A DNA stretch of 17,561 nucleotides from JAHDBG01 sp963922315. Lineage in GTDB: Bacteria > Pseudomonadota > Gammaproteobacteria > Chromatiales > Chromatiaceae. Of this stretch, positions 1 through 7,513 are shown in pieces. The DNA lies in the NCBI GenBank assembly GCA_963922315.1, contig CAWUID010000040.1, forward strand, positions 1 to 17,561. The letters are read 5' to 3'. Made by a program: the position numbers and the translations under genes. The notes below the pieces were generated by a model. That model saw only the letters and a list, made by a program, of their open reading frames with translations. It was not told the DNA's origin and ran no database searches. Within the stretch, counting starts at the first letter, position 1; each line of letters opens with the position of its first letter.

Positions 1-52
1 AACAGGTCTTTGAAATCGCAACTGCCCCGCTAACTTTCTGAGCAGACTCTAT
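1..52. repeat. Terminal inverted repeat, left copy (probable insertion-sequence end)
   Basis: These 52 bases are repeated perfectly, in reverse complement, at 17507-17558. Identity stops at base 53 here and at the last codons of the DUF4123 gene on the right, so the repeat boundary is sharp. A 52 bp perfect match is longer than the terminal repeats of most simple insertion sequences, so the likeliest reading is the same end of two copies of one element in opposite orientation. The outward motif GAGTCTGCTCAGAAAG looks like an IS end and is loosely like the IS5/IS1031 group, which is a weak guess. No transposase is visible because the window stops inside the repeat. The alternative is an assembly break at a multicopy sequence. 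Confidence 0.7.
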
Positions 53-65
53 TTATACTGTACTG

Positions 66-251
66 ATGCAATTAGAAGAATGGAAAAATAATCTGATTCA
101 AGCGGCTGAATATCATCAAAACTGACTAAAAAAGCGTTATCCGGACAGTCTAACCTATGAAAACATCTGCCAGAACCACGTTAGTTTGAATCGTACTTTT
201 AGTATTCCTGTATGCGCATTTCGACCACACCACGACTTTATTTATGTGTAG
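66..251 (+). pseudogene. Possible remnant reading frame between the IS end and tagH
   Basis: One frame reads from an ATG at 66 for 19 codons (MQLEEWKNNLIQAAEYHQN), meets TGA at 123-125, then stays open to TAG at 249-251, running into tagH in a different frame. The text looks protein-like (for example LKKRYPDSLTYENICQNH), but I do not recognise a family. It could be the broken tail of a gene cut by the adjacent repeat, or chance. In the V. cholerae order tssG would lie here, and I see no TssG signature. Confidence 0.2.
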
Positions 252-979
252 ACAACCCGGAAGCGCTGGAGCACGGCTCACTGCCGAACTATCGCCCGCA
301 ACAGACCGGGGCTACGATTGGCAGCCAGGGCGCCGACTGGCACTTGTATGACAGTGCTGGCAGCGTAGCAGCCAGCCATGCAGCGATTCGCTGGTTACAA
401 GGACGCTATGTGCTGGTCGATCTGTGCGGTGCCACCTACATCAATGCGGACCCGACCCGGGATGATCCGCTGGGAAAACTGAAGCTGGTGGCGCTACGCG
501 ATGGTGATCGCCTGAAGCTGGGTAAGTATTGCATCAGCGTGCACCTGGAAACACCCCTGCTGGATACCCAGGCCTATGGCGTCGATCATCTGCGTGAACT
601 GAATCTGGGCAGCCTGCTCGGACGCGATCCGACCGCTCTGCTGACCCAGGCACCCATCAGTGATCGTACCCGGCACAATAACGATGATTCCCGAACACCA
701 GACCAGGTACTTTCCGCATTTCTCGGACAAGGCGCAAAACGGACCAGCGCCGATCCACTACAACATCTGGCACCACTGCACACACCACCCCAGCCTCCGG
801 AAGAACTGCGGGAAGTAACCATCCGCCTGAGCACCGACTATGCTGCTGACTACAGTGGTACTGTGCGCCAGGCAATCACATTACCTGCTCCGGCAGACAC
901 AAAACCTTCACCACCAGACACCATGACAGAATCACCAGCAACAAATGCCACCCGCAACCATGATGAGACAGACTTATGA
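212..979 (+). CDS. tagH: T6SS-associated FHA-domain protein TagH/Fha, with degenerate phosphopeptide pocket
   Basis: A 255-residue cytoplasmic protein with an N-terminal forkhead-associated (FHA) fold at about residues 8-112, then a Pro/Thr/Asp-rich tail with no recognised domain. Fha proteins normally scaffold T6SS assembly by binding phosphothreonine, for example downstream of a PpkA kinase. Here the usual pocket residues are altered: the G-R pair is G37-S38, the S-R-x-H motif reads A53-A54-S55-H56, and the S-x-N-G-T turn is shortened to LCGAT (71-75). Binding may be phosphorylation-independent. The ATG at 212 is the only plausible start, because an in-frame TAG lies at 200-202, but there is no good ribosome binding site. 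The stop overlaps the tssJ start as ATGA. Position before tssJ-tssK-tssL matches V. cholerae VCA0112. The protein is short compared with many TagH proteins. Confidence 0.8.
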   Translation: MRISTTPRLYLCVDNPEALEHGSLPNYRPQQTGATIGSQGADWHLYDSAGSVAASHAAIRWLQGRYVLVDLCGATYINADPTRDDPLGKLKLVALRDGDRLKLGKYCISVHLETPLLDTQAYGVDHLRELNLGSLLGRDPTALLTQAPISDRTRHNNDDSRTPDQVLSAFLGQGAKRTSADPLQHLAPLHTPPQPPEELREVTIRLSTDYAADYSGTVRQAITLPAPADTKPSPPDTMTESPATNATRNHDETDL

Positions 980-1683
980 AATATCTCTTATCAATCAGCC
1001 TGTCTCTGCTACTCAGCGGCTGTGCCAGTGTTATAGATGCAGTGAGTAAAACTGCACAAGTTCTGATGGACCCGAGTGTACCGGTCGGTGCACCGGCCGA
1101 CCAACCAACTATGATCAGCCTGAGTTTGTATGCAACGCCGGATGTCAACCCGAATCCATATCGTGAGCCAGATGTCACTGAACCGGCGGAACCTGCAACC
1201 AGCACGCCGGACATTGCTTATAAACCGGTACACAATACCAATCTGGTTATTGAAACAGATCCCATTCTCACCGCTGCTGACCAGATTGCTGCCATGCTGG
1301 CGCAATCCGGCAAACAACCGGATGAAGAAGACGCAGACACCGATCCGGAAGCCACGCCTGTTGCGTTCAAAATTATCCAACTGAAAGACCAATCTTTATT
1401 ATTACAGGCTGACTATGACAGTCTGTTCAGCGACATCGAACAGGCCTTGGGCACGACCTATCTGCAGCACGACGACTATGTCCTGCTACCAGACGAATTC
1501 AGCTTCATCGAACCAGCTGCTGTTGCAGAACATACCCGCTACATCGGCGTCACCGCGGCTTACCACGATTATGATGCCGCTGAATGGAAAGCGATTATTA
1601 AAATTCAGCCAATGGGACATATGTATGCTCTGTTTGCTGAGCTCGGTAAACACACGATCACCCTGAAAAAACAGGAACAATAA
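976..1683 (+). CDS. tssJ: T6SS outer-membrane lipoprotein TssJ with a loop insertion
   Basis: A 235-residue lipoprotein. The signal peptide ends in the lipobox LLSGC with the lipidated cysteine at residue 16. TssJ anchors the TssJLM membrane complex in the outer membrane and binds the periplasmic part of TssM. The family pattern is visible: a first strand ending in ATPDVNPN (53-60), then VAFKIIQLKDQS (129-140), YDSLF, YVLLPDEF and a C-terminal strand pair. Between the first strand and VAFKIIQL lie about 65 extra residues (61-127), acidic and Pro/Thr-rich with a short predicted helix (ILTAADQIAAMLAQ), where TssJ proteins usually have a short turn. It overlaps tagH by 4 bases and tssK by 1, so translation is probably coupled. 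The family call is strong; the role of the insertion is unknown. Confidence 0.87.
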   Translation: MKYLLSISLSLLLSGCASVIDAVSKTAQVLMDPSVPVGAPADQPTMISLSLYATPDVNPNPYREPDVTEPAEPATSTPDIAYKPVHNTNLVIETDPILTAADQIAAMLAQSGKQPDEEDADTDPEATPVAFKIIQLKDQSLLLQADYDSLFSDIEQALGTTYLQHDDYVLLPDEFSFIEPAAVAEHTRYIGVTAAYHDYDAAEWKAIIKIQPMGHMYALFAELGKHTITLKKQEQ

Positions 1684-3008
1684 TGGCAACCCACAACAAA
1701 GTCCTCTGGCAGGAAGGCCTGTTTATTCTGCCACACCATTTCCAGCAGGAAAGCCGCTACCTGGAGCACCATACGAACCAGCGTATCGAAGATCTGCGGG
1801 ATTATACCTACGGCCTGACCAACATCCACTTTGATGACAAGGCCCTCAGCAGCAGCAAACTGCAAATCCTCAGTGCCAGCGGCGTAATGCCCGATGGTGC
1901 AACCTTCAACATCCCGGTTGATACACCCGCACCGGCGCCGCTCACTCTGGACAACAGCCACGCCGGACACATCATTTACCTGGCTCTGCCAATCTACAAA
2001 CCAGGCATCGGCGAAGTTCAGAAAGGTGGTCGTTATCAGGCAATCAGCCAGGAGATCAAAGACCAACACACTGCCAGCGGAGAATACCGCAGTTTAGAAA
2101 CAGCGCAGCTACAACTGCGCTTGATGCCGGAAAGCGAAGATCGCAGTGACTATCATGCTCTGGCAATTACCCGTATCAAAGGCAAAAGTATCGACGAACA
2201 ACTGCAACTGGATCATGACTACTACCCCACCAGCCTGTCAGTCAGCGCAATCCCACCTCTGCGCCGCTTTATCAGCGAAATCGCTGGGCTGATGCGCGAG
2301 CGCGCGAAAAACCTGGCTGACCGCATTGGTGCCCCTGGCCAGGCCGGAGTCGCCGAAGTGACCGACTTCCTGCTGCTGCAAACCCTGAACCGACTGCAAC
2401 CGCATTATCATCACCTGGGTCAGCGACAACGCCTGCACCCGGAAGAATTGTATGACGACCTGCTGCAAACTTGTGGTGAACTGGCGACTTTCCACGCTGC
2501 TGCACGTCAGGCTGACGATTATCTGCATTATGATCATAATCACCCGGGAGATGCTTTCCATAGTCTGGAAGACACCCTGCGCCAGAGTCTGGGCACCCTG
2601 ATGCAACCCCGTGCCACGCCGATCCCGATCGAAAAACGCGAATATGGCACTTATGTCGCCATGCTCAACGACCACAGCCTGCTGGACAGCAGCGACTTTA
2701 TTCTGGCGGTGAAGGCACGGATGCCACTGGAACAACTGCGCCGCCAGTACCAGCAACAGACCAAAGTCGCGTCCCTGGAAAAACTAGCCGAACGTGTCCG
2801 CCTGCAACTACCAGGCATTCCGTTGAATGCCCTGCCAGTTGCACCACGTCACCTGCCATATCATGCAGGCTACACCTACTTCCAGTTAGACCGTCAAAGC
2901 GACGCCTGGAGCGACCTGATGCAAAATGCTACCGCAGGCTTCGGCTTTCACATCGCTGGCAACTTCCCCGAACTCGAACTCGAATTCTGGGCCCTGAGGA
3001 GAGACTGA
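1683..3008 (+). CDS. tssK: T6SS baseplate protein TssK
   Basis: A 441-residue cytoplasmic protein of normal family length. TssK forms trimers that connect the TssFG wedges of the baseplate to the TssL/TssM membrane complex. The N-terminal signature is clear: VLWQEGLFILPHHFQQ (residues 7-22) followed by the RYLEHHTNQR segment, typical of the shell-like N-terminal domain. The C-terminal third carries the LPGIPLNALPVAPRHLPYH segment and ends in FPELELEFWALRRD, also typical. The ATG at 1683 shares a base with the tssJ stop, and AGGAAC at 1674-1679 serves as ribosome binding site. The stop lies one base before the tssL start. No frameshift or missing region is seen. Confidence 0.95.
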   Translation: MATHNKVLWQEGLFILPHHFQQESRYLEHHTNQRIEDLRDYTYGLTNIHFDDKALSSSKLQILSASGVMPDGATFNIPVDTPAPAPLTLDNSHAGHIIYLALPIYKPGIGEVQKGGRYQAISQEIKDQHTASGEYRSLETAQLQLRLMPESEDRSDYHALAITRIKGKSIDEQLQLDHDYYPTSLSVSAIPPLRRFISEIAGLMRERAKNLADRIGAPGQAGVAEVTDFLLLQTLNRLQPHYHHLGQRQRLHPEELYDDLLQTCGELATFHAAARQADDYLHYDHNHPGDAFHSLEDTLRQSLGTLMQPRATPIPIEKREYGTYVAMLNDHSLLDSSDFILAVKARMPLEQLRRQYQQQTKVASLEKLAERVRLQLPGIPLNALPVAPRHLPYHAGYTYFQLDRQSDAWSDLMQNATAGFGFHIAGNFPELELEFWALRRD

Positions 3009-3009
3009 C

Positions 3010-3849
3010 ATGACAAACCCGCCCACACCAGCAGGATCAGAAACTACCGACCTGATTGACTACTTCGGCGGTGATGATCGCCTGCCTGCTGAGCAGAAAG
3101 AACAAATCACTTTCGAGGGTGTTCGTGATATTGATCACGACACTGACCTGTGGTTCAAACTACGCGGCCATAGCCTGAACCCGCTGGTAGATGCGGCAAC
3201 TCCCCTGTTTGGCTTAATCCTGCGCATTCAGGATCTGGACGAACACGATGGCATCGACACCTTATACCGCCGGGTACACAGTGACATTGCGGCGATCAGT
3301 GAAGAAATTCGCCAGCATGACTATGACGAACCGACGCAATTGTCATTCCGCTACTGCCTGTGCGCCTTCATTGACGAAACCGTGATGGCTACCCGCTGGG
3401 GTGCGGAATCTGTTTGGGCAGAGCGTTCCCTGCTAAGCCACTACCACGAAGAAACCTGGGGCGGCGAAAAGGTATTCGTGATCCTGGAACGCATGCTGCT
3501 GGAGCCGGATCGATACCAGCATATGCTCGAATTCCTCTACCTGAGTCTGGCACTCGGCTTTCGCGGCAAATACGGCATCATCGACCACGGGCGCGAACAC
3601 CTCGATAGCCTGCTGCAAAAACTGCACCGCGTACTGCGCGAACAGAAAGGCGATCCGATCGAACAACTGATCCCACCCAGCGATAACGTCAGCCACCAGA
3701 AAAACAAACTCAAACGCCAACTCCCGCTCTGGTCAGTCTGGGTACTGCTCGGTGCTGTTCTCATCGGTACCTACAGCTACTACGCCACCCAGCTGAGCCG
3801 TACTACTGACACCGTAATCTACGAGCTGGACCGCATTCTGGAACGTTGA
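3010..3849 (+). CDS. tssL: T6SS inner-membrane protein TssL (DotU/IcmH family), short form
   Basis: A 279-residue DotU-family protein: a cytoplasmic helical domain (about 55-225) with the family motifs FRYCLCAFIDETVM and RSLLSHYHEETWGGEKVF, then one transmembrane helix near residues 238-260 (LPLWSVWVLLGAVLIG) and a short periplasmic tail. There is no C-terminal OmpA-like peptidoglycan-binding domain, so wall anchoring would need another protein. TssL joins TssJ and TssM in the trans-envelope complex and contacts TssK and TssE. An AGGAGAG ribosome binding site lies just upstream. In the V. cholerae order clpV follows directly; here about 3.6 kb of accessory DNA intervenes, beginning with a relic of the clpV start. 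Confidence 0.94.
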   Translation: MTNPPTPAGSETTDLIDYFGGDDRLPAEQKEQITFEGVRDIDHDTDLWFKLRGHSLNPLVDAATPLFGLILRIQDLDEHDGIDTLYRRVHSDIAAISEEIRQHDYDEPTQLSFRYCLCAFIDETVMATRWGAESVWAERSLLSHYHEETWGGEKVFVILERMLLEPDRYQHMLEFLYLSLALGFRGKYGIIDHGREHLDSLLQKLHRVLREQKGDPIEQLIPPSDNVSHQKNKLKRQLPLWSVWVLLGAVLIGTYSYYATQLSRTTDTVIYELDRILER

Positions 3850-3850
3850 A

Positions 3851-3947
3851 CCAGAGAGTCCTCCTTATGATCTTCGTCGACATTATCCTTATTATCGATA
3901 AACTGAGTACATATTACTTACAAAATACGATATGCAAATGTCGTTAA
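3851..3947 (+). pseudogene. Decayed duplicate of the clpV leader and first codons
   Basis: Right after tssL the sequence CCAGAGAGTCCTC is followed, after a 3-base insertion, by an ATG (3867) opening a 26-codon frame that begins MIFVDIILIIDKLSTYY. The same 13-base leader precedes the real clpV ATG at 7514, whose product begins MISIDIARVIDKLNAYC. The first 51 coding bases match at about 38 positions. Eleven of the 13 differences have A or T in this copy where clpV has G or C, as expected of a sequence no longer under selection. The frame ends at TAA 3945-3947. I read this as the left flank of the event that inserted the ATPase-protease pair, not as a gene. The alternative is a piece of clpV from another strain carried in with the insert. 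Confidence 0.75.
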
Positions 3948-4029
3948 GAAGTATAAGAATGTATCTGGCGGTTACAGAGGTGTTCTATGCTGATGCAGAT
4001 TGGTAATTTTAAGCTTATGTGGAGCCATC

Positions 4030-5004
4030 ATGGCAAACGGTAAAATACTCAGGCAGCTCATAAAAGCAGGAACCAATGGTGATGTTAGCGCATTTCGTCA
4101 TATTTCCAAAGCGGTGATACAGGAAGAGCGACAAAAGCAACATCATTTACTGGCAAATGACCTGGAACAAATTTTATACAGACAACAATCCAGTACAGTT
4201 AGAAATAGTAAGGAAAAAATAACCTTAAAAGCACCTGTTGATAAAGAAAAAGGACTACCACTATTAGATATTAAGCTGTGTCAACGCCCGGTTGACGAAC
4301 TGATATTATCGGCATCCGGTTTGGCCTCAATTGAGGAAACACTTGAGGAACATCGGCGAGCCGACGTGCTCCGCAGCCATGGCCTGCAGCCGGTCGGTAA
4401 AGTGATTTTTTGCGGGCCACCCGGTTGTGGTAAAACCATGGCAGCTGAAGTGATCGCCTTCGAGTTAGACAGACCGCTGGCTATCGTACGCCTGGATGCC
4501 TTGGTCTCTTCTTTTCTGGGCGAAACAGCGACTAACCTGCGAAAAATATTTGAATTTATCGCTCAGCATGAACTGGTTGTTCTGTTTGATGAGTTCGACG
4601 CCATTGGCAAGTCACGTTCAGATACAACAGATCATGGTGAGTTGAGAAGAGTTGTCAACGCTGTGTTACAAATGATGGATGCCTATCAGGGAAACAGTTT
4701 GCTACTGGCAGCAACCAACTATGAACAAACTCTGGATACTGCCATCTGGCGGCGTTTTGATGAAGCTATCAACTTCCCTTTACCCGAGGCGACAGAAACC
4801 GAAAAAATATTGACATTAAAATTACGTGGTGTACGTCGCCAGTTTGAGGTCAGCGACAAGCCCGTCATCCAACTCTTTGCCAAACGCAGCGGCGCAGAGG
4901 TTGAACGAATCATTCGCAGAGCAATTAAACAGATGATCCTGCGTCGGCAGGAATTTTTAACGTTGAACATGCTGGAACAAGCGGTATCGCGGGAAAACAG
5001 ATAG
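4030..5004 (+). CDS. ietA: AAA ATPase of an IetAS-like ATPase-subtilase pair
   Basis: A 324-residue cytoplasmic protein with one AAA domain. Visible motifs are Walker A GPPGCGKT (129-136), Walker B LVVLFDEFD (182-190), sensor 1 LLLAATN ending at N230, and the arginine-finger region WRRFD (240-244). The first 95 residues are a charged helical extension. The nearest AAA relatives are spastin/ATAD1-like single-ring ATPases, which remodel or unfold proteins. A downstream subtilisin-like protease 20 bases away is the arrangement of ietA-ietS, described as a stability and incompatibility locus on an Agrobacterium Ti plasmid and later reported as an antiphage system. The ATG at 4030 is chosen because GGAG at 4021-4024 precedes it; a TTG at 4000 is possible. 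Much of the gene is more AT-rich than the tss genes, which suggests acquisition. Confidence 0.82.
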   Translation: MANGKILRQLIKAGTNGDVSAFRHISKAVIQEERQKQHHLLANDLEQILYRQQSSTVRNSKEKITLKAPVDKEKGLPLLDIKLCQRPVDELILSASGLASIEETLEEHRRADVLRSHGLQPVGKVIFCGPPGCGKTMAAEVIAFELDRPLAIVRLDALVSSFLGETATNLRKIFEFIAQHELVVLFDEFDAIGKSRSDTTDHGELRRVVNAVLQMMDAYQGNSLLLAATNYEQTLDTAIWRRFDEAINFPLPEATETEKILTLKLRGVRRQFEVSDKPVIQLFAKRSGAEVERIIRRAIKQMILRRQEFLTLNMLEQAVSRENR

Positions 5005-5024
5005 CCCATCAGAGCAGCAGAATA

Positions 5025-7397
5025 ATGACCGCATTGACGCATCTGAGGATCACAAAAGCACTACTACGCAACTCGCGCAGAACAAGACCCTACCATCCTC
5101 AACCGGTACAGCGTGACAACCTGCGGGCGCACGGACAAGGCCTGGTGCAGGACTTGCGACAATATCAGCGAGATATGCCCGATCAGACGGGATCAGATAA
5201 CTTTATTCTGAAACTTGCCTATACGGGTAATCTGGATTTTCAGAATCTGGAGAAACACGGCATTACCTTCCTGAGCCAGGAAGATCAACAAATTTGTATC
5301 GCTTTTTCTGATGAGCAGGGGTTAGCCACATTTTCCGATCATCTGGCAAAACTCGGGTTAACTGATAAAAACCTGACTTATCAACAAATTCTTACTGCTA
5401 TTGACGGCATTGGCCATTGGACAGAACAAGACAGAACCAGTTGGATAATACAACAAAAAGGACTACCTAAAGAAAAACAATTTACTTTAGATATCGAATT
5501 ATGGCCCATTTCTGTCATTGATGCACCGGAGCGCAAAAGACTGTGCCAGACTTTTGAATTGTGGTTAAAAAAAGAAAATATACAGCAAAAAGATAAAATA
5601 AATCGCGACAGTCTAATCTTGTATCGGCTATCAGTGAATCGACCGCAAGCTGAACAAATTTTACAGCACACCGATGTACGACTGGTGGATTTACCACCCG
5701 ATTGTGGTATTCAGTATGCACAACTGAATTGCGACCTCGAAACATTACCGGTACCGATTCAACAACCAATGGATGACGCTGCAACCATTTGCCTGTTAGA
5801 CAGTGGTATTATAACAAACCATCCTTTATTAGGACCCGCTATTGGCGAAAGTGCGAATTTTACAGATACAGAAGATGCATTTGATACCACAGAACACGGT
5901 ACGGCAGTCGCCGGAATAGCAGTGTATGGTGATATAGAGGCTTGTCAGGCAAACAATGTCTGGCAACCGGAAATACGTTTACTGAGCGGAAAAATATTAG
6001 ATCAGAATAACGAATTTGATCCCGAAACCATTGAAAACAAGATCATCAAGGCGGTGACTTACTTTACAGAAGAATACCGATGCAAAATATTTAATCTGTC
6101 CATAGGAAATGCCAATGCGCCTTATGACCATCGCCATATACGCGGTATCGCGTATGTGCTGGATGATCTTGCGCGTCAATTCGATATTTTATTTGTGGTG
6201 TCAAGCGGAAACTTTACTGGTTCGGATGAGCCACCCGTGCCAGAGCACAGTTGGCGCGATGAGTATCCCGATTATTTATTATCTGATCAGAGTCTTATCA
6301 TTGATCCGGCACCCGCCCTGAATGTTATTACTGTGGGTAGTCTTGCCAGGCACAACGCGACCTCTGATGCTCAGCGTTATCCGCAAGAGATTAACCAACT
6401 TTGCCCGGCAACTCACCACCAACCCTCACCGTTTACCCGGCACGGCCCGTCTGTCAAAGGTGCCATAAAACCTGATCTGGTAGCGGTTGGCGGCAACCTG
6501 GCAGTACCGATGAGGCAGGAAGGAAAACAATATCAAACGGTTGAGCGTGGATTAGGGGTGTTAAGCTGTCGTGCAAAGTTTATTGGTAGCACCCTGCTTA
6601 CAGAAATCAGTGGTACCAGTTTTGCAGCACCTTATATCAGTCATCTTGCCGCACGGCTACTCAACACATACCCGGAAGCGTCTGCCAACCTGCTGCGCGC
6701 GTTATTGGTTAATCATGCACATATGCCAGATGAGATGACACAAACCTTTCCCGAGGCAATACGAGAATCTTACAAAAAGGATCGTAAAATCTCACCTGAA
6801 AACAGCGTTGCCGGCTATGGTCTGATTGATGAAAGTGCATTATTTCGCTCTTCTGAAAATGTTGTTGTCCTGATGGCCGAAGAAGGGATTGAAGATGATA
6901 CCCATCAATTCTTTGAACTCCCCTTACCAGCAGAATTTCTGCGAAAAAAAAGGGCTACGCGAGAGATTAACGTCACACTAGCCTATTGCCCTGCCGTCAG
7001 AACAACTCGATTAGAGTATATAGCGACCAGAATAAATTTCCGTTTAGTGAAAGATAGATCTTTAGATAACCTGCAGCGTTTTTTCAATCATGAGACACAA
7101 AAAGAAACAGAAACTCGAAATGATGACAGGACTTCTAATAGAAAGATCAGTTCAGCATTGAGAGATAAGGGCACGATTCAATCATCAACCTGGAAAATGC
7201 AGCAGCTTAATCCTGATGATAAGTGGTTTGTGGTCATAACACGTCAGGACAAAGCCTGGGGCAAATCATTGAGTGAGCATATTGAATCGTATGCGCTGGT
7301 GATTACGGTTGCCGATCGCGAAAATAATGCAGCACAGTTATACACACAAATTTCACAACGCATACAACAGCAGATCGCTGCACGAGCCAGAGTATGA
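5025..7397 (+). CDS. ietS: Cytoplasmic subtilisin-like serine protease (S8), IetS-like
   Basis: A 790-residue protein with a complete S8 catalytic set: Asp259 in ICLLDSGI, His291 in EHGTAVAGI, oxyanion Asn396 in VVSSGNF, and Ser532 in GTSFAAP. About 250 residues precede the catalytic domain, and about 180 follow it, including a beta-rich stretch (INVTLAYCP, then LEYIATRINFRLVK) seen in this subtilase class. There is no signal peptide, so it should act inside the cell, unlike most secreted subtilases. It lies 20 bases after the AAA gene on the same strand, and the two probably form one operon and one functional unit in which the ATPase controls or feeds the protease. IetAS pairs have been linked to plasmid maintenance and phage defence; the trigger and substrate are not evident from sequence. 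The ribosome binding site before ATG 5025 is weak. The gene is AT-rich against its T6SS neighbours. Confidence 0.83.
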   Translation: MTALTHLRITKALLRNSRRTRPYHPQPVQRDNLRAHGQGLVQDLRQYQRDMPDQTGSDNFILKLAYTGNLDFQNLEKHGITFLSQEDQQICIAFSDEQGLATFSDHLAKLGLTDKNLTYQQILTAIDGIGHWTEQDRTSWIIQQKGLPKEKQFTLDIELWPISVIDAPERKRLCQTFELWLKKENIQQKDKINRDSLILYRLSVNRPQAEQILQHTDVRLVDLPPDCGIQYAQLNCDLETLPVPIQQPMDDAATICLLDSGIITNHPLLGPAIGESANFTDTEDAFDTTEHGTAVAGIAVYGDIEACQANNVWQPEIRLLSGKILDQNNEFDPETIENKIIKAVTYFTEEYRCKIFNLSIGNANAPYDHRHIRGIAYVLDDLARQFDILFVVSSGNFTGSDEPPVPEHSWRDEYPDYLLSDQSLIIDPAPALNVITVGSLARHNATSDAQRYPQEINQLCPATHHQPSPFTRHGPSVKGAIKPDLVAVGGNLAVPMRQEGKQYQTVERGLGVLSCRAKFIGSTLLTEISGTSFAAPYISHLAARLLNTYPEASANLLRALLVNHAHMPDEMTQTFPEAIRESYKKDRKISPENSVAGYGLIDESALFRSSENVVVLMAEEGIEDDTHQFFELPLPAEFLRKKRATREINVTLAYCPAVRTTRLEYIATRINFRLVKDRSLDNLQRFFNHETQKETETRNDDRTSNRKISSALRDKGTIQSSTWKMQQLNPDDKWFVVITRQDKAWGKSLSEHIESYALVITVADRENNAAQLYTQISQRIQQQIAARARV

Positions 7398-7513
7398 TCA
7401 GAGACCATGCCAGAGGGTTATGGAACCAACGCTGATCAATGATTGAGTAATGCCAACCCACAAATTGTCATGCCGCGCGTGGCAACCCAGCACCATCACC
7501 CCAGAGAGTCCTC
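7398..7513. other. Junction between ietS and clpV
   Basis: This 116-base gap is the right edge of the accessory insert. The last 13 bases (7501-7513) are the leader duplicated at 3851-3863. A 7 bp inverted repeat (TGATCAG 7395-7401, CTGATCA 7432-7438) has a 30-base loop and no T-run, so it is not a convincing terminator. I see no transposase remnant, tRNA or sigma54 -24/-12 pair here, so clpV is probably read from upstream. Confidence 0.4.

Noticed and set aside
3948..4029. Promoter for ietA (TATAAG at 3952-3957)
   Set aside because: A -10-like hexamer is present, but I find no acceptable -35 at 16-18 bases, so I do not list it as a feature.
4000..4029. TTG start extending the AAA ATPase by 10 residues
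   Set aside because: The ATG at 4030 has a GGAG at suitable spacing; the extension adds no conserved sequence.
7395..7438. TGATCAG...CTGATCA inverted repeat after ietS as a terminator
   Set aside because: Seven-base stem with a 30-base loop and no T-run; more likely chance.
7440..7513. Possible sigma54 promoter before clpV (TGGCAACCCAGC)
   Set aside because: The GG-GC spacing is too short for a -24/-12 element, and no other pair in the gap fits.
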